Origin: Aurifilum marmelostoma
Lineage: Eukaryota > Ascomycota > Sordariomycetes > Diaporthales > Cryphonectriaceae
Length of the DNA: 64,000 nt
Reading direction: 5' to 3'
Assembly: GCA_027559495.1 (NCBI GenBank)
Contig: JAMXSV010000029.1
Coordinates: forward strand, 620,001 to 684,000
Shown: positions 1-10,418 of the stretch, one piece after another
Layout of the letters: every line of letters begins with the position of its first letter
Position numbering within the stretch: the first letter of the stretch is position 1
Notes under the pieces: generated by a model
The model's database searches: none
What the model was told of the DNA's origin: nothing
The model's input: only the letters and a program-made list of their open reading frames with translations
Made by a program: the position numbers and the translations under genes

Positions 1-1880
1 AGGCTGGTCCTCTGAAGAAGGCCCCTCAGTTCCACCCTGGAGGTATACGCGGACGACAGGCAGGCGTACAATACACCAACACCTCTAGCCCGGTCGCCTC
101 GACGTCATTCTCCTCCTCCACCTTCACCTCCACGTACTCTGTCCAAGGTGCCAGTCTCTTCGCTGCAAGCCAGACATTCAGCTCCCAACAAACCTCGACA
201 ACCTCCTCAGGGACGCTGGAGGTCGTGCCCGTGTCGCAGTCGTCAGCAGCAACAGCAACAGCAACACACGGAGCCTCCACCGGCGCACCGGCAGCAGCAT
301 CGCACAACAACAATGCCTTCCAGACACCAGAGACCAGTATTGCGTCGTCTGCTTCGGAAAACACCTCGAGCATTTCTGCGTCGTCGTTGTCGTCGTCGTC
401 GTTGACTAGACCAACAACTGGGAGGGCTACTTCCGGGACCGCCCTCACGGCAGCCACTCCGCCAGTGTCGACTTCGAAGGCCGCTCAGAGCTCGTCCGCC
501 TCCTCGTCAGCCTTGCTCAACGCCAGCGGGCTGCAGGTGACTTCCACGATGTCACAGTCCACCACTTCGAGCACCATTGCTCTCAGCTCCTCTGAGACAA
601 CATCGTCCAAGAACTCTGCTTCGTCATCCTCAGAAGAGACCTCGACCACCTCGTCGAACAATGTTCAGGCCTTCACTGGTCAACCAGCACAGAGCACGGG
701 GAATTCTTCGGGTGCTGCCGCCTCCGCCTCTCAGACCACGCAGGCCAGCGCGTCCTCTCCTTCGTCAAGCTCATTCGATACGGTTCAGACCAGCGAGCAG
801 ACATCAAAGACATCATCATCATCCTCCTCCTCTTCAGAGGTCAAGGGTGGCGTCGTGACGGCCACCGTCCCGTCTTCCACAGCAGTCGTCACTGTGCAGC
901 CGAGCTCAACGGGCAGTGCCCCTGCTACCACCATCAGCTCGAACAAAGATACCGAAACGTCGACGGCAACCGAGAAGTCTTCGTCTGATGGTAGCTCCTC
1001 GGCAGGCTCATCAGAGACTACTCGGACCAGCGAGAACGCCCCCTCAAAGTCGTCGACCTCGGATGCAGCAGGTGTCGTGACAGTCACCGTGCCATCTTCC
1101 ACATCAGTCGTCACCGTCCATTCGAGCACGGCCAGCAGCGAGTCCTCTTCTTCCTCCCACTCTTCCTCCGAGGCCAAGACGTCGTCGTCATCCTCCTCCG
1201 AGTCGGAAGCCCACCTGCACAACACCGGTGTCACGACCGTTACAGTCCCTTCATCCACAACTTATGCCACCGTGACACCCTCCTCGTCCTCTTCCTCAAC
1301 CGTCCGCATCGCTGAGACCTCCTCATCAACCTCAACCCCCGAGGCAGCACCAGCCACGACATCCTCCTCTGCCACCACGACACAGACCGAACAGGAGGCC
1401 CACCATCAGCACACGGACAACCCCACAACAACTTCCACAACCGAAGCTCCCGTCGAGTCCACCCCGGCAAGCACCACCACCACCCAGCAACAGCCTGGCA
1501 ACGAGAACCTTCCCACAGCCACCACCATCACTACCTCTTCCTCCTCCTCCTCTGAATCGGCCTCTGCCTCTTCAGACGCAGCTCCCTTCGCCATAATCCC
1601 CATAGCCCAAACACACCATCACGACGGCGACGCCACCGCCACCACCTCCTCCATCTCGAGCACCAGCACTGCCGATGTGGCCACAACCACCATTGGCAAC
1701 GGCAACGCGGCCGTCACCCCGACACCCACCGAGCTCGCCGGCACCTCGACCAGCACCGCTGTGGACGGCATCACGACGAGCATCTTTGTGACGGTGACGG
1801 CGGTGTCGACGCTGATTGAGAGGGAGACGGTGACGGTGGGGCTTGCCACGACCACCGTGTTGGTTGCAAAGGTTGATTAG
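1..1880 (+). CDS. Ser/Thr-rich low-complexity protein, 5'-partial
   Basis: The reading frame is open from the left edge (first full codon at position 3) to TAG at 1878-1880, so the N-terminus lies outside the window. The first in-frame ATG, at 225, is internal and probably not the start. The visible part, about 625 residues, is dominated by Ser, Thr and Ala with long Ser runs. This composition is typical of heavily O-mannosylated fungal cell-wall or secreted proteins. Three diverged modules of the form G-V-x-T-x-T-V-P-S-S-T followed by a V/T-rich stretch lie near 846-900, 1072-1127 and 1221-1277. A related Val/Thr pattern occurs near the C-terminus (about 1780-1870). The C-terminal end is not a clear GPI-attachment signal. 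No signal peptide or catalytic domain is visible. The codon pattern favours this frame over the antisense ORFs. The class is a reasonable inference; the specific function is unknown. Confidence 0.7.
   Translation, partial: AGPLKKAPQFHPGGIRGRQAGVQYTNTSSPVASTSFSSSTFTSTYSVQGASLFAASQTFSSQQTSTTSSGTLEVVPVSQSSAATATATHGASTGAPAAASHNNNAFQTPETSIASSASENTSSISASSLSSSSLTRPTTGRATSGTALTAATPPVSTSKAAQSSSASSSALLNASGLQVTSTMSQSTTSSTIALSSSETTSSKNSASSSSEETSTTSSNNVQAFTGQPAQSTGNSSGAAASASQTTQASASSPSSSSFDTVQTSEQTSKTSSSSSSSSEVKGGVVTATVPSSTAVVTVQPSSTGSAPATTISSNKDTETSTATEKSSSDGSSSAGSSETTRTSENAPSKSSTSDAAGVVTVTVPSSTSVVTVHSSTASSESSSSSHSSSEAKTSSSSSSESEAHLHNTGVTTVTVPSSTTYATVTPSSSSSSTVRIAETSSSTSTPEAAPATTSSSATTTQTEQEAHHQHTDNPTTTSTTEAPVESTPASTTTTQQQPGNENLPTATTITTSSSSSSESASASSDAAPFAIIPIAQTHHHDGDATATTSSISSTSTADVATTTIGNGNAAVTPTPTELAGTSTSTAVDGITTSIFVTVTAVSTLIERETVTVGLATTTVLVAKVD
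846..1277 (+). repeat. Three diverged Val/Thr modules in the Ser/Thr-rich protein
   Basis: Copies at about 846-900, 1072-1127 and 1221-1277 each encode a GV-x-T-x-TVPSST core followed by a short V/T-rich stretch. They are separated by Ser-rich linkers of different length. This is seen directly in the translation. The role is probably structural. Confidence 0.7.
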
Positions 1881-2371
1881 AAGAACTGAAGACAGGTTAA
1901 GGCGTCATCATGGTATAGATTGGAATTCATGCGAAGGATACACACCTGTTCTTTGCGGGACTTGGGGATATATTGGTTCAAGCACATAAACACACACAGA
2001 GACAAAGAAACAACACATACCTGGATAAATATTGGATAGTATAGCGGTACAGAAAAAAAACCCCCACCTGAAATAAAGTAATCGTAATACAAAATTTGCG
2101 CCAGGCTCAACTGTCACCAATGTACATTGCTGCTGCTGCTGCTGCTGCATCATAAGAATGACCAAGTGTATTTGTGTAGTATAGAAAGCAATCTAGAAAG
2201 AATTGAATAAAATGACCCCAATTGCTCCACGCAATGCAATGCAACACACAAACACGGACCAGCTTCGAAACCTCGCTACGATACACACCTTCATGGGACA
2301 GACTCCTGGTAGATGGAGGAGGAAGTTACTCGGTCAAGCAAGGCAAACACCCGTCCACCAGTAGCTTGACC
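1881..2371. other. Convergent 3' intergenic region
   Basis: This 491-bp gap lies between two converging genes and presumably holds both 3' UTRs. On the + strand AATAAA-type hexamers occur at 2072-2077 and 2206-2211. A short (TGC)n tract lies near 2130-2147. No credible ORF was found. Confidence 0.6.
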
Positions 2372-2431
2372 TTATATTACCTGTCCATCCAGCTGGAACC
2401 ATTCAGCCTGCCGTATCACCATGTTCTCAGG

Positions 2432-2467
<36 letters not shown>

Positions 2468-5400
2468 CGCTACATCGTAAGACTGTGGCTCGTCCAGACG
2501 GGCCCTCTTGGGCGGCGGCTGCTCATCCTCGTCAATATCGATATCGCTGAGCATCCTCGACAGCGGATGCTTGCCGTTCCCGACAGCCACGACATCGTCA
2601 CCCGCGCTGGCGAGGCTGGTCGTGGGTGTCGAGGCAGGACGGCTCGTGACCGATGTAGACGCGGTGTCCAGCCCGGGCGTGCGCGAGCTGCTCCGGGACG
2701 TGCCGGCCCCACCACCGTCCACCTCGTGCGCCGCCGCAGACGGCACCAGGAGCGCAGGAGCCACCACCCCTACGCGGTCCTCCACCGACGGCATGCCGCC
2801 GCCGCGCTCCTCTGCCCAGGGGGAGAGCATGTGCACACCGTCGTCCTCCCCGATGCCGCAGGCGACGCGCAGAACAGGACGAGGGGGGAGGAGACTGCTC
2901 TTCCTCCTCCGCCGCCGCCGCACCGAGCTCATAGAGCGTGCCCACGGCGGCCTCGCGCAGCGCCAGCCCGAGCGCGGTGCTGATGCCCCTCGCGACGCCG
3001 TTGCCCAGCATGCGCCACTGGTCGGCCGGGTCGCCCAGGACGACCTCGTCGTCCGGCACGCCCTGGGCGCGGCGGATCTCCATGACGGACAGCGGGCGCG
3101 GCTGGTCCCAGTGCATGAGGTTGCCGCCGATGCGGGCGTCGGTCATGTGGCAGAAGGTGGTGGCGGTGCCGAACAGGCGGTGGGGGTGGGCGCGGCCCCA
3201 GCCCCGCGACCTCCTGTGCGTGCGGAAGACGGGCGCGGGCGGGAACGCGTCGCGCTCGTGCTCGAACATGTCCGGGTCGCCCTCGGGCGTCTTCTGGTCG
3301 TGGTACGCCTTGGCGAAGCTCACGCCGTACGGCCGCGTGGGTATGTTGAGGACCTGCGTCCGCCTGTTCTTGCCCTCGCCGTGCCGGGCGCGGTTGCGCA
3401 TGTCGCCCGACGAGATGGGGATCGAGAGCCGGTGGTCCGGGAACGGGACGCACGTGTCGGGCTTGGCGTCGAGGATGTCGGGCAGGTCGGCCGTGGCCTC
3501 GCCGGCCGTCACGAACTGGAACGCCGTGGGCCGGTTGACGCGCTCCACGTACGGCTCGCCGTTGGTCATCTGGCCCAGGCGCCCGCCGCCCTGGTACTCG
3601 GCCGAGGAGGGCGAGTGCGACGGGTACGGCGGCCTGGGGAGGTCCGCGCCGGGCGCGGCAAAGTAGAGGAACGCGCGCACGCGCCTCTGGGGACAGCCGT
3701 ACGACCAGGCCTCGCCCAGGATGATCTGGCACTGGTACCCCATGCCGACCAGGGCGCAGATGAGCTGCGAGAAGAAGTCCTCGGTGCGGTTCTTGCGGCT
3801 CTGCACGATCGTCCTGACGTTCTCGAGGATGCCCCACCTCGGGCGCCAAAAGTCGACGCACGCGGCAAAAGAAGCCACCAGGGAGCGGTTCTTCATCTGG
3901 TGCGGTGTCGTCTTGTCGGTCGTTATGAGCGAGAACCCCGGGCAGGGGCTCCCGCCCGAGATCACGTCCACGTCGCCAGGCCGCGGGACCGCTGCGCCAA
4001 AGTTTCCCTGCATGCCGTGGAGGAGCAGGTCGTCTATAGACCCGAGAAAGGGCGCAACGGAGTCGGGATGTTTGGCGTTGGCCATGTAGGTGTGGATAGC
4101 CTCCTTGGAGATGTCATTGGCCCACCTCGCCTCCACGGCACCACCGTCCTCGAGGCCACGGCCGAAATTGCCACCTCCACAGAAAAGATCCAGACCCTGC
4201 AGCTTCTTTCCAGCCCTGTCTGGGTCGAACCCTTGCCGGAAGTGCGGTTGGTTGTTCTGGTCCAGAGGTTGAAGGGTTCCGTCCTGAAGCAGACGGTGGG
4301 ACACAAAAAAGGCGTTGCCCGTTCCATCGCGGTTGTATGGCGCGGGAATTGTCGCTCCAGGAGGATAGCAACGGACGATACACCTCGTGGCAATTTGACT
4401 AGTCGACAAGCGTAGCTCATCTGCTGGATCTTCTGTATAAACCAGCTCATTTGCAGCACAGGTAGCGTCAGACTCCCGTCGTCTTCTAAACCTCCGCAGA
4501 CGGGCATTTTGGTTACTGCTGTCCAGGTAGCCCAACAACTCGCATGGCTCCAGGAAGCGGCTGTCAGGGATCGGGACGAGCACGGTGTCCCCGGCGGTGT
4601 ATTCTGGGACCGGCTCCATGTCGTGGCTGCACAACAGATGAGCCTCCTCTAGAGTAACAAATCTCCGCTCAACCGTATTGTACGTCTGCCTGACAAAGAA
4701 ATCGGCATCTGTGTCTGGACTCCCAAAGCACTCCACCGAGTGGACGTCCAGGATCTGGCCCTCTCCGATCTTGGACTTCACGTCCTGGTAGCATGTGCAA
4801 TGTTCACTTAGAAACAGCTCGTTAGGCCACGGGTATTTCATCGAGCAACAGGGTGTGTCCTCTGGCTGGTAGAGCCAGATGACATCAAAGCGTCGCTCCC
4901 TATTCCTGACGGTATGGACCCTCTGCACAAGGCCGTACCATTTCTTGTCGGGGCGGTCTGTCATCCATTTGGTGCCGGACTCCTCGGCATCCGGTGGCGT
5001 AGATATCAGGTCTCCAGCCCTGATGCCGTCGATCAAGGACCTGCGAGTCGCGGAGACAGGTGGGCTGCGAGTGAATGCCAGCTGCTTGGAGCGATGATTG
5101 CGCCAGGACAGCCTGGTGGCTTCCTCTGCGCTGATGCAGGGCTCCACCGGCTTCAGGAGTCCTCCCAGCTGCGGGCGGGAGAAGCATTCGTATATATAAG
5201 GAGTGACGATGGTGGGCGGGATCGCTTTCGTCTTCGGCATGTTGTCCACAGCCTTGTAAAATGTGAAAGGCTCTGCGATCTCTCGAAAGACGTGTAACCG
5301 CTCGTACTGCCGTCGATCAAAGGTGCCGTGCATCTCTTTGCGAAGGAATGGCTCGTTCGCAATGACGCTCTGCCGAAAGTCGTGGCCCTTCCGTTGGCTG

Positions 5401-6272
5401 TACCACTTCAAGAAGTGAGGGTTGTCCTGATGATGGTGAACTTGTCGAAGCCACCTACCGAATTCTTCCCTGAAGTCGCAAAGATAGACATCACGGCCAA
5501 GTCCCAAAAGGTGTTCGCAAAAATCAAACATGTGCTTTGCGAGGTCTGCAACCCACAAGAAGGGCTCGTGGAACCGAACATACTCGGGCGCGGGCCGCTT
5601 GAGCTGATAATAGATTTCCTTCTTGGAGTTGAGGGCCGAGCGGATCCAGATCTGGTCGCCCACGGTGGCATCATAGCCTCCTGTCTCGGTGTCCCTGCCG
5701 TAATTTCCCAGTGGGATCTGGTCAAACTGGACCCTCTGGACAAAGTAGGCGACGTCCCCGATGCGCAGGGTGCCGTCGAGATAAAAAGCCTCACTGCCGG
5801 TGCGCGTGGCGTGATCGTGGAGACCGCGCATCTCGTACGGGAACTGGTCCCTGATTATGTAGCAGGCAAAGTCCTCGAGCTCGAACTGGACAAAGTCCTC
5901 GTGGCTCTGGGACGGGTCTGCCCTCAGCAGGGCCTGCACGGCTTCTCTCTCGGACTTGCGCGGGGCTGGAGGCTCAAAGGGCTCGTAGACGGAGCGGGGG
6001 CTGACCAGGGTCGACCTCGGCAGGTGGACGACGATATCTCGCAGGCGTGACGGAGGCCTTGGCTCTTCTTCTATGGGCGGGTCCAGAGATGTTTCCGAGG
6101 CGCCGTCGGCATCGTCCTCCTCGGCCACCACCTCGTCGATGGCAGCAACCACATCCTCGGCCTCTTCCTCGGCCTGAGAAGTCACCCAGTCCTTGGTCAG
6201 GTCGTCAACTGCCAGGTCGAAGAGCAGATCGCTCTTCACCAGCGGCTCTATGGGGCTGTAGAGTCTGGGCAT
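2372..6272 (-). CDS. dim-2: DIM-2-like cytosine-5 DNA methyltransferase (3' frame break)
   Basis: A long frame runs from ATG at 6272 to 2598 (1224 residues). It encodes an N-terminal region with an acidic segment, a BAH-type domain at about residues 415-560, then a C5-DNA methyltransferase domain. Visible motifs are LFCGGGNFGRG (motif I, SAM binding, about 694), the SPCPGFS loop with the catalytic Cys (about 774), ENV (motif VI, about 815), QRR (about 860) and the C-terminal GNGV (about 1089). BAH plus this catalytic domain is the DIM-2 architecture, the enzyme that methylates cytosine in heterochromatin of filamentous fungi. After the Ala/Glu run near 2900 the frame turns into an Arg/Gly-rich tail that looks non-coding. 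The -1 neighbouring frame (2372-2932) carries a coding-like tail with a PPPKRARL nuclear-signal-like motif and a Gln run. A one-base change in the C6 tract (G6 on the + strand, 2883-2888) or a 112-nt intron (2923-2812) would join them. The coordinates given include that tail. Family is confident; the 3' end is not. Confidence 0.88.
2439..2463 (+). repeat. (CTG)n tract, polyglutamine on the minus strand
   Basis: CTG triplets run through about 2439-2463. Read on the minus strand they give a Gln run in the alternative C-terminal tail of the methyltransferase gene. Confidence 0.75.
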
Positions 6273-7258
6273 TATGGATGATCTTCTGAGGGGCTGGATC
6301 TCCGGCGAGTGTGCATTCCAGGGAAAACAGCAGGAGGGACAGGATGGAGCAAGATTCCAGCCACAATCCGGTCCCCTTTGATGGAGAGAAGGGAGAGTTC
6401 AAGAGGGAATCATAACAATCAATTGTGGGTCAGGGTGTGAAGCAAGTCGGGGGAGCCCATCAATACCCGTCATCCTCTCTCGTGGTTGAGCTAAGGTATT
6501 GTGTGTGTCGAGAGGCGGGCCTTCGTCTCGACAAGCAGAGATGTCACGACAGAGCAAGTCCCCAGGCAACAAGGGGTCTCGATCTTGTGTATAGTCAGCC
6601 TTAGTCATGGCCATGATTGGTAGTAAAGGCAGCTGCTCATGTCTGCATGTGACTGACTTACCCTAGCTCAGGTGAGGGCAGTGAGATGAGGACAAGCAGG
6701 TGTTGTGCCATGCCTCCAGGAGGAGGAGGAGGCGGAGGAGGAGGAGGACCAGCAGCAGCAGCAGCAACAAACACCTTGCCAAACACCACCCCTCAAGCAA
6801 AGGACTTTTAGAATATTACAAAGACATGTGTGGGGTTATAGAACTAGCAAGGCAAGTACACATATATTAAAGAGATGGTGAGGAGGTGCTGCTGTCTCCT
6901 GCGACAGGTGTGGTGTGGGATTGGAGCGTTTGCTGCGTGCAGCAAGATAATAAAATACACGGCCAGGGATCCATCGCGTTGGAGCATGTGCAGGGAAACG
7001 CGACGCATGAGCAGCCAGCCGTCTCACCCATTGACCAATGAGACTTTGCATTGGGGGGCCCGCTTCGGCTGACAAGGGCTCTCGCCCCAGCATTCAAGCC
7101 GCCTTTGCCTAGTTACGCATGCTGGCAGGCTACTCAACTTTAAAAAACGTTGTTGGCTTGGTTGTCTGAATACTTTAATTGATCTCATAAGAAATTAGGG
7201 TATCTCGTTGCTTTTGTAGCCAGTCATACAAGCCAGTCCCCCCACACCATTTCTCTCT
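6273..7258. other. Intergenic region upstream of dim-2
   Basis: About 1 kb between the dim-2 start and the 3' end of the next minus-strand gene. It should hold the dim-2 promoter and leader and the 3' UTR of the upstream gene. A purine-rich stretch of GAGGAG/CAGCAG triplets lies at about 6718-6770. The only ORFs are short and low in coding quality. Confidence 0.5.
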
Positions 7259-10008
7259 CTACATCATCTCCTCTTGTGCGTCCTTATATCTCCTATAATG
7301 CTCCACGTCCTCATCGCTCGGCCACGTCCATGTCCCGCCGCGCTCGACCAGCTCCTCAAATCGCCTCTCCATCGCCTTGGCCGTCTCTACGTCAAAGCTC
7401 TCGTCCGTGAACGCCCGGAAGCAAGCAAACGCCTGCATGAGCATGCCCCACTGCTTGTGCTCCGGGTCCCGGGCGTTCTGCAGGACCTCGCCCATATCCC
7501 ATGACGAGAGCGCCCACTCCACCACGCGCCGCCCCTCGTCCACGTCGCCTGCCCTCATCAGCACCTCCAGGTACATCTGGATGTGCGCCGCACTGAGCTC
7601 GTGGTACAGTGCGGGCAGGGTGGAGGCCATCTGGGAGCCCTCGGGGGCTTGCACGGGGGCTACGAGCTCTGCGAAGGTGGACCTGAGCTTCACAAGGGCC
7701 CTGTCTACGTCCTCTCTTTTGATCACTGCATCGAGATCCGTGACACGTTCGTGGCGCAGCACCTTGAGGATGCAGCGGGCCAGACAGTCGAACGGTACGG
7801 GGTGGAGGCCCTGGCTTGTCCTGTAAGCCTCGAAGAGCCGCAGCATTATTCTCAGAGCATGCACGTCGTCCTCCAGCTGGGTCATGTATGGCCGCAACAC
7901 GAGCTTGCTGTTGGCCAGTGTCCTCATAACCGTGTGCCAGGGCAGAGCTGCACGCCTTCGCCTTGGACCCATCCTGGTGCAGAGAAGCTTGACTGCACGG
8001 TTGACACGTTCGTACTTGACAACAACATCAAGTAGTGGACGATGTGCAGGGTCGCTGACCCAACGGCGCCGGGGCTGCAGGCGACAGAGCAGGCCAAGGT
8101 ACGCATCGAAGGTCGCGACAGGGATCCGCTCTAGATTTTTATATAGTGGCGCCAAGGACGTGGTCAGATCCATCACTGCTTGTTTGTCGAGAGCGGCATC
8201 GCTCAAGACTCGCGCCGCACTCTCCAGCGACGGGGCATTCCGTAGGAGCAAGGTGAGGCAGTGGCGGACTGGTCTGTTGCCGTCTCGCAGCATCTGCTCG
8301 TAGAGCTCTTCTGGAGAACACGGTCTCAGTCGCTCGCGCTCAAAGTCGGTCAGGTTGGCCTCGTAGGCCGGGTATGTCTCCTTGGCTTCGCCTGGGAGAA
8401 TAGTTGATGATGTGTAGTCGGTCTCTGCAGAGAAGAGCTTGGAGAACATTTCTGCGTAGACCTGGAAATTGGGTTTCAGTCGAGGCTGAGGAGGCTCGTG
8501 GAACCTCTGCCATGCCTCTTGTGCATTTCGAGTTGCCTTGACCGCCGCAGCCCAGTCTGTGAACACGTTCAGAGATATCGAGTGGGCGGACCAGAGCAAC
8601 GGAGACCCCGAACGTTGCTGGATAGACACCGATTGTCCAGGCACCACACCTCCGAGTGTGTCGAGAGCCCTATCCATGAGGTCGTCGGGGTATCCTTCTG
8701 AACGCTTGAGGATGCCGGCCTTGACGCTCCTGCTGAGGTATTCCTCTTGTCCCCTCGCCTCATCAAGCCCGTCAAGCTGCCTCACGTACGGCGGCCAGGT
8801 CTTTGCGTGTCGGGCTGCGGTCATCCTTTCGGCTTGCGTCTTCTTGAGCCCCAAGAGCACCATCCGGATCGCCCTGTAACTCCCTCTGTCGATGATGAGC
8901 GGGCGCTTCAGCTCTGCTGAGAAGCCGAGCAGGATCCTCTGGGCTTCCCAGCTGTGGGGTGCATGGGCCACAGGTGATGATGCTGGGGTCCGACGAAACG
9001 TCTGCAGGGCAAAGTTGAAGACCATGCAGCGATCCGCATAGGCTGTACGCCGACTGGCCTTTTTAGGCACTGTGTCATCCATGAATATCTGTATATAACC
9101 AACCACAAGCCGAGAGACCATGACTATGGAGGACGGGAACGTCTCCAGGCAGTGTCCCACCAAGCGCTCAATCAGGAGCATGAAATGAGTGGGCGTCATA
9201 TTGAATGGGTTGTCCAGCGTGCGGCTTAATGCGCCTTGGAATATTCTGGCCTGAAGCTCGGCGTCCGGCCTGAGGTAGGTCCTGGCAATGTAGTCGTACA
9301 GCTTGACCAATGAAGAGCCTTTGAGGAAGTGTTCGTCGGCGCGAAGTATTGCCATGATGACAAATATTGGCTTGAACCTGTCGCTGGCGACGAGCCTCTC
9401 GACTTTGGTGTCCGAGTCTTCGGCATCTAAAATCCAGGCCCAGTGCGCCAGGTCACTCTCATCGACTCCTTTGTGTGCCAATTTTGCAAGCCTGGCCTTC
9501 AACCTGTCCGGATCGTCCAAGAGATCCGATACACTGGTTTTCAGCCTGGCCTCGTCCTCCTTCAGGACAGCTTGGTGGGTGAGGACGGGAAGCCGTGGAT
9601 TCTGCGAGCGGGCCACCGCCTGCGACTTGCCCCAGTTCTCCCATGTGAGATCATCGCCTCGAACTCGGAGTCGCTCCTTGAGGGAATCGGTTGGAGGATG
9701 GCTCAGGTAGTATCGCTTTGCCCTTGGTGGTGTCCGTGACCGTCGAGAGTTGACTTGTTGTGTGGCATCATGTCGGAACTCGTAGTCCTCGGGCTCTAGC
9801 TGCACCGCTGCGCCGTTATAGGACCGTGTTACAGGTGGGAGTCTCGTCGTAACCTGTATGAAATGACCAGATTAATCCCAAGACGCCTGTGAGCAACAAC
9901 AACAACGCAGTCAAGAGGCTCGCTCACACGCAGATGAGAGGCATTTGCTCTAGCAATCAGGGGCCGTTTCACCGAGGGAAATGGGAGCAGATGCATGAAG
10001 GGCGACAT
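7259..10008 (-). CDS. Unrecognised, probably mitochondrial 891-residue protein
   Basis: My two-exon model is exon 1 at 10008-9928, an intron at 9927-9854 (74 nt, GTGAGC donor, CTCAC branch-like site, CATACAG acceptor) and exon 2 at 9853-7259. The large frame alone has no usable ATG at its 5' end: the first candidate codon, at 9805, is GTG. It is open back to the acceptor, which supports the upstream exon. Exon 1 starts MSPFMHLLPF and encodes 27 residues rich in Arg, Ser and hydrophobic residues with almost no acids, which looks like a mitochondrial presequence. The mature part is long, mostly helical and rich in Leu, Arg and Glu. It resembles fungal PPR-like or mitochondrial gene-expression proteins in general character, but I see no motif that fixes a family. 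It is divergent from the MYST gene across about 410 bp. Function is not assigned. Confidence 0.75.
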
Positions 10009-10418
10009 GCACTCATTTTGAGGGCCGCAGGATTGTTCACTGCCCTCAATGGCCAAATGTGTCCCGGAAAGAGGTGTGGCGGATTGAGGTTGCAGAGTGC
10101 AGAGTACACAGATTCAGATGCCGGGCGCAAGTCTGCAGCTCAAGAAAAAGAGCGGACCCATCACAGTATACTTAGCGGAGAAATGCAACAAGCGGGGCTG
10201 ATGTAATGCCGCTTCGGCTCCGGGCACGATCCCGTGTGAGGCAGCGACGCCCTTGGGGCATTGGAACTTGAGGAGAGACACACTGCAGTAGCTATCTCTC
10301 GATACTAGCTCTGTCACCAGTCCTGTATCAAGATGCATTTTATGTTGCGTGAAGACGATCGACTCTAGAGACTGAGCGCCCGCCGCCGTCTCCCACCTCC
10401 CTCCCGACCCCGAAAACT
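10009..10418. promoter_or_regulatory. Shared divergent promoter region
   Basis: A 410-bp gap separates the start codons of the putative mitochondrial protein (-) and the MYST acetyltransferase (+), so it probably carries both promoters. No clear TATA box was identified. This is inferred from gene layout only. Confidence 0.5.

Noticed and set aside
2508..4415. 635-codon + strand ORF opposite dim-2
   Set aside because: It is a shadow of the GC-rich methyltransferase frame: it has no recognisable motif, is rich in Arg/Ala/Val, and runs antisense to conserved catalytic motifs.
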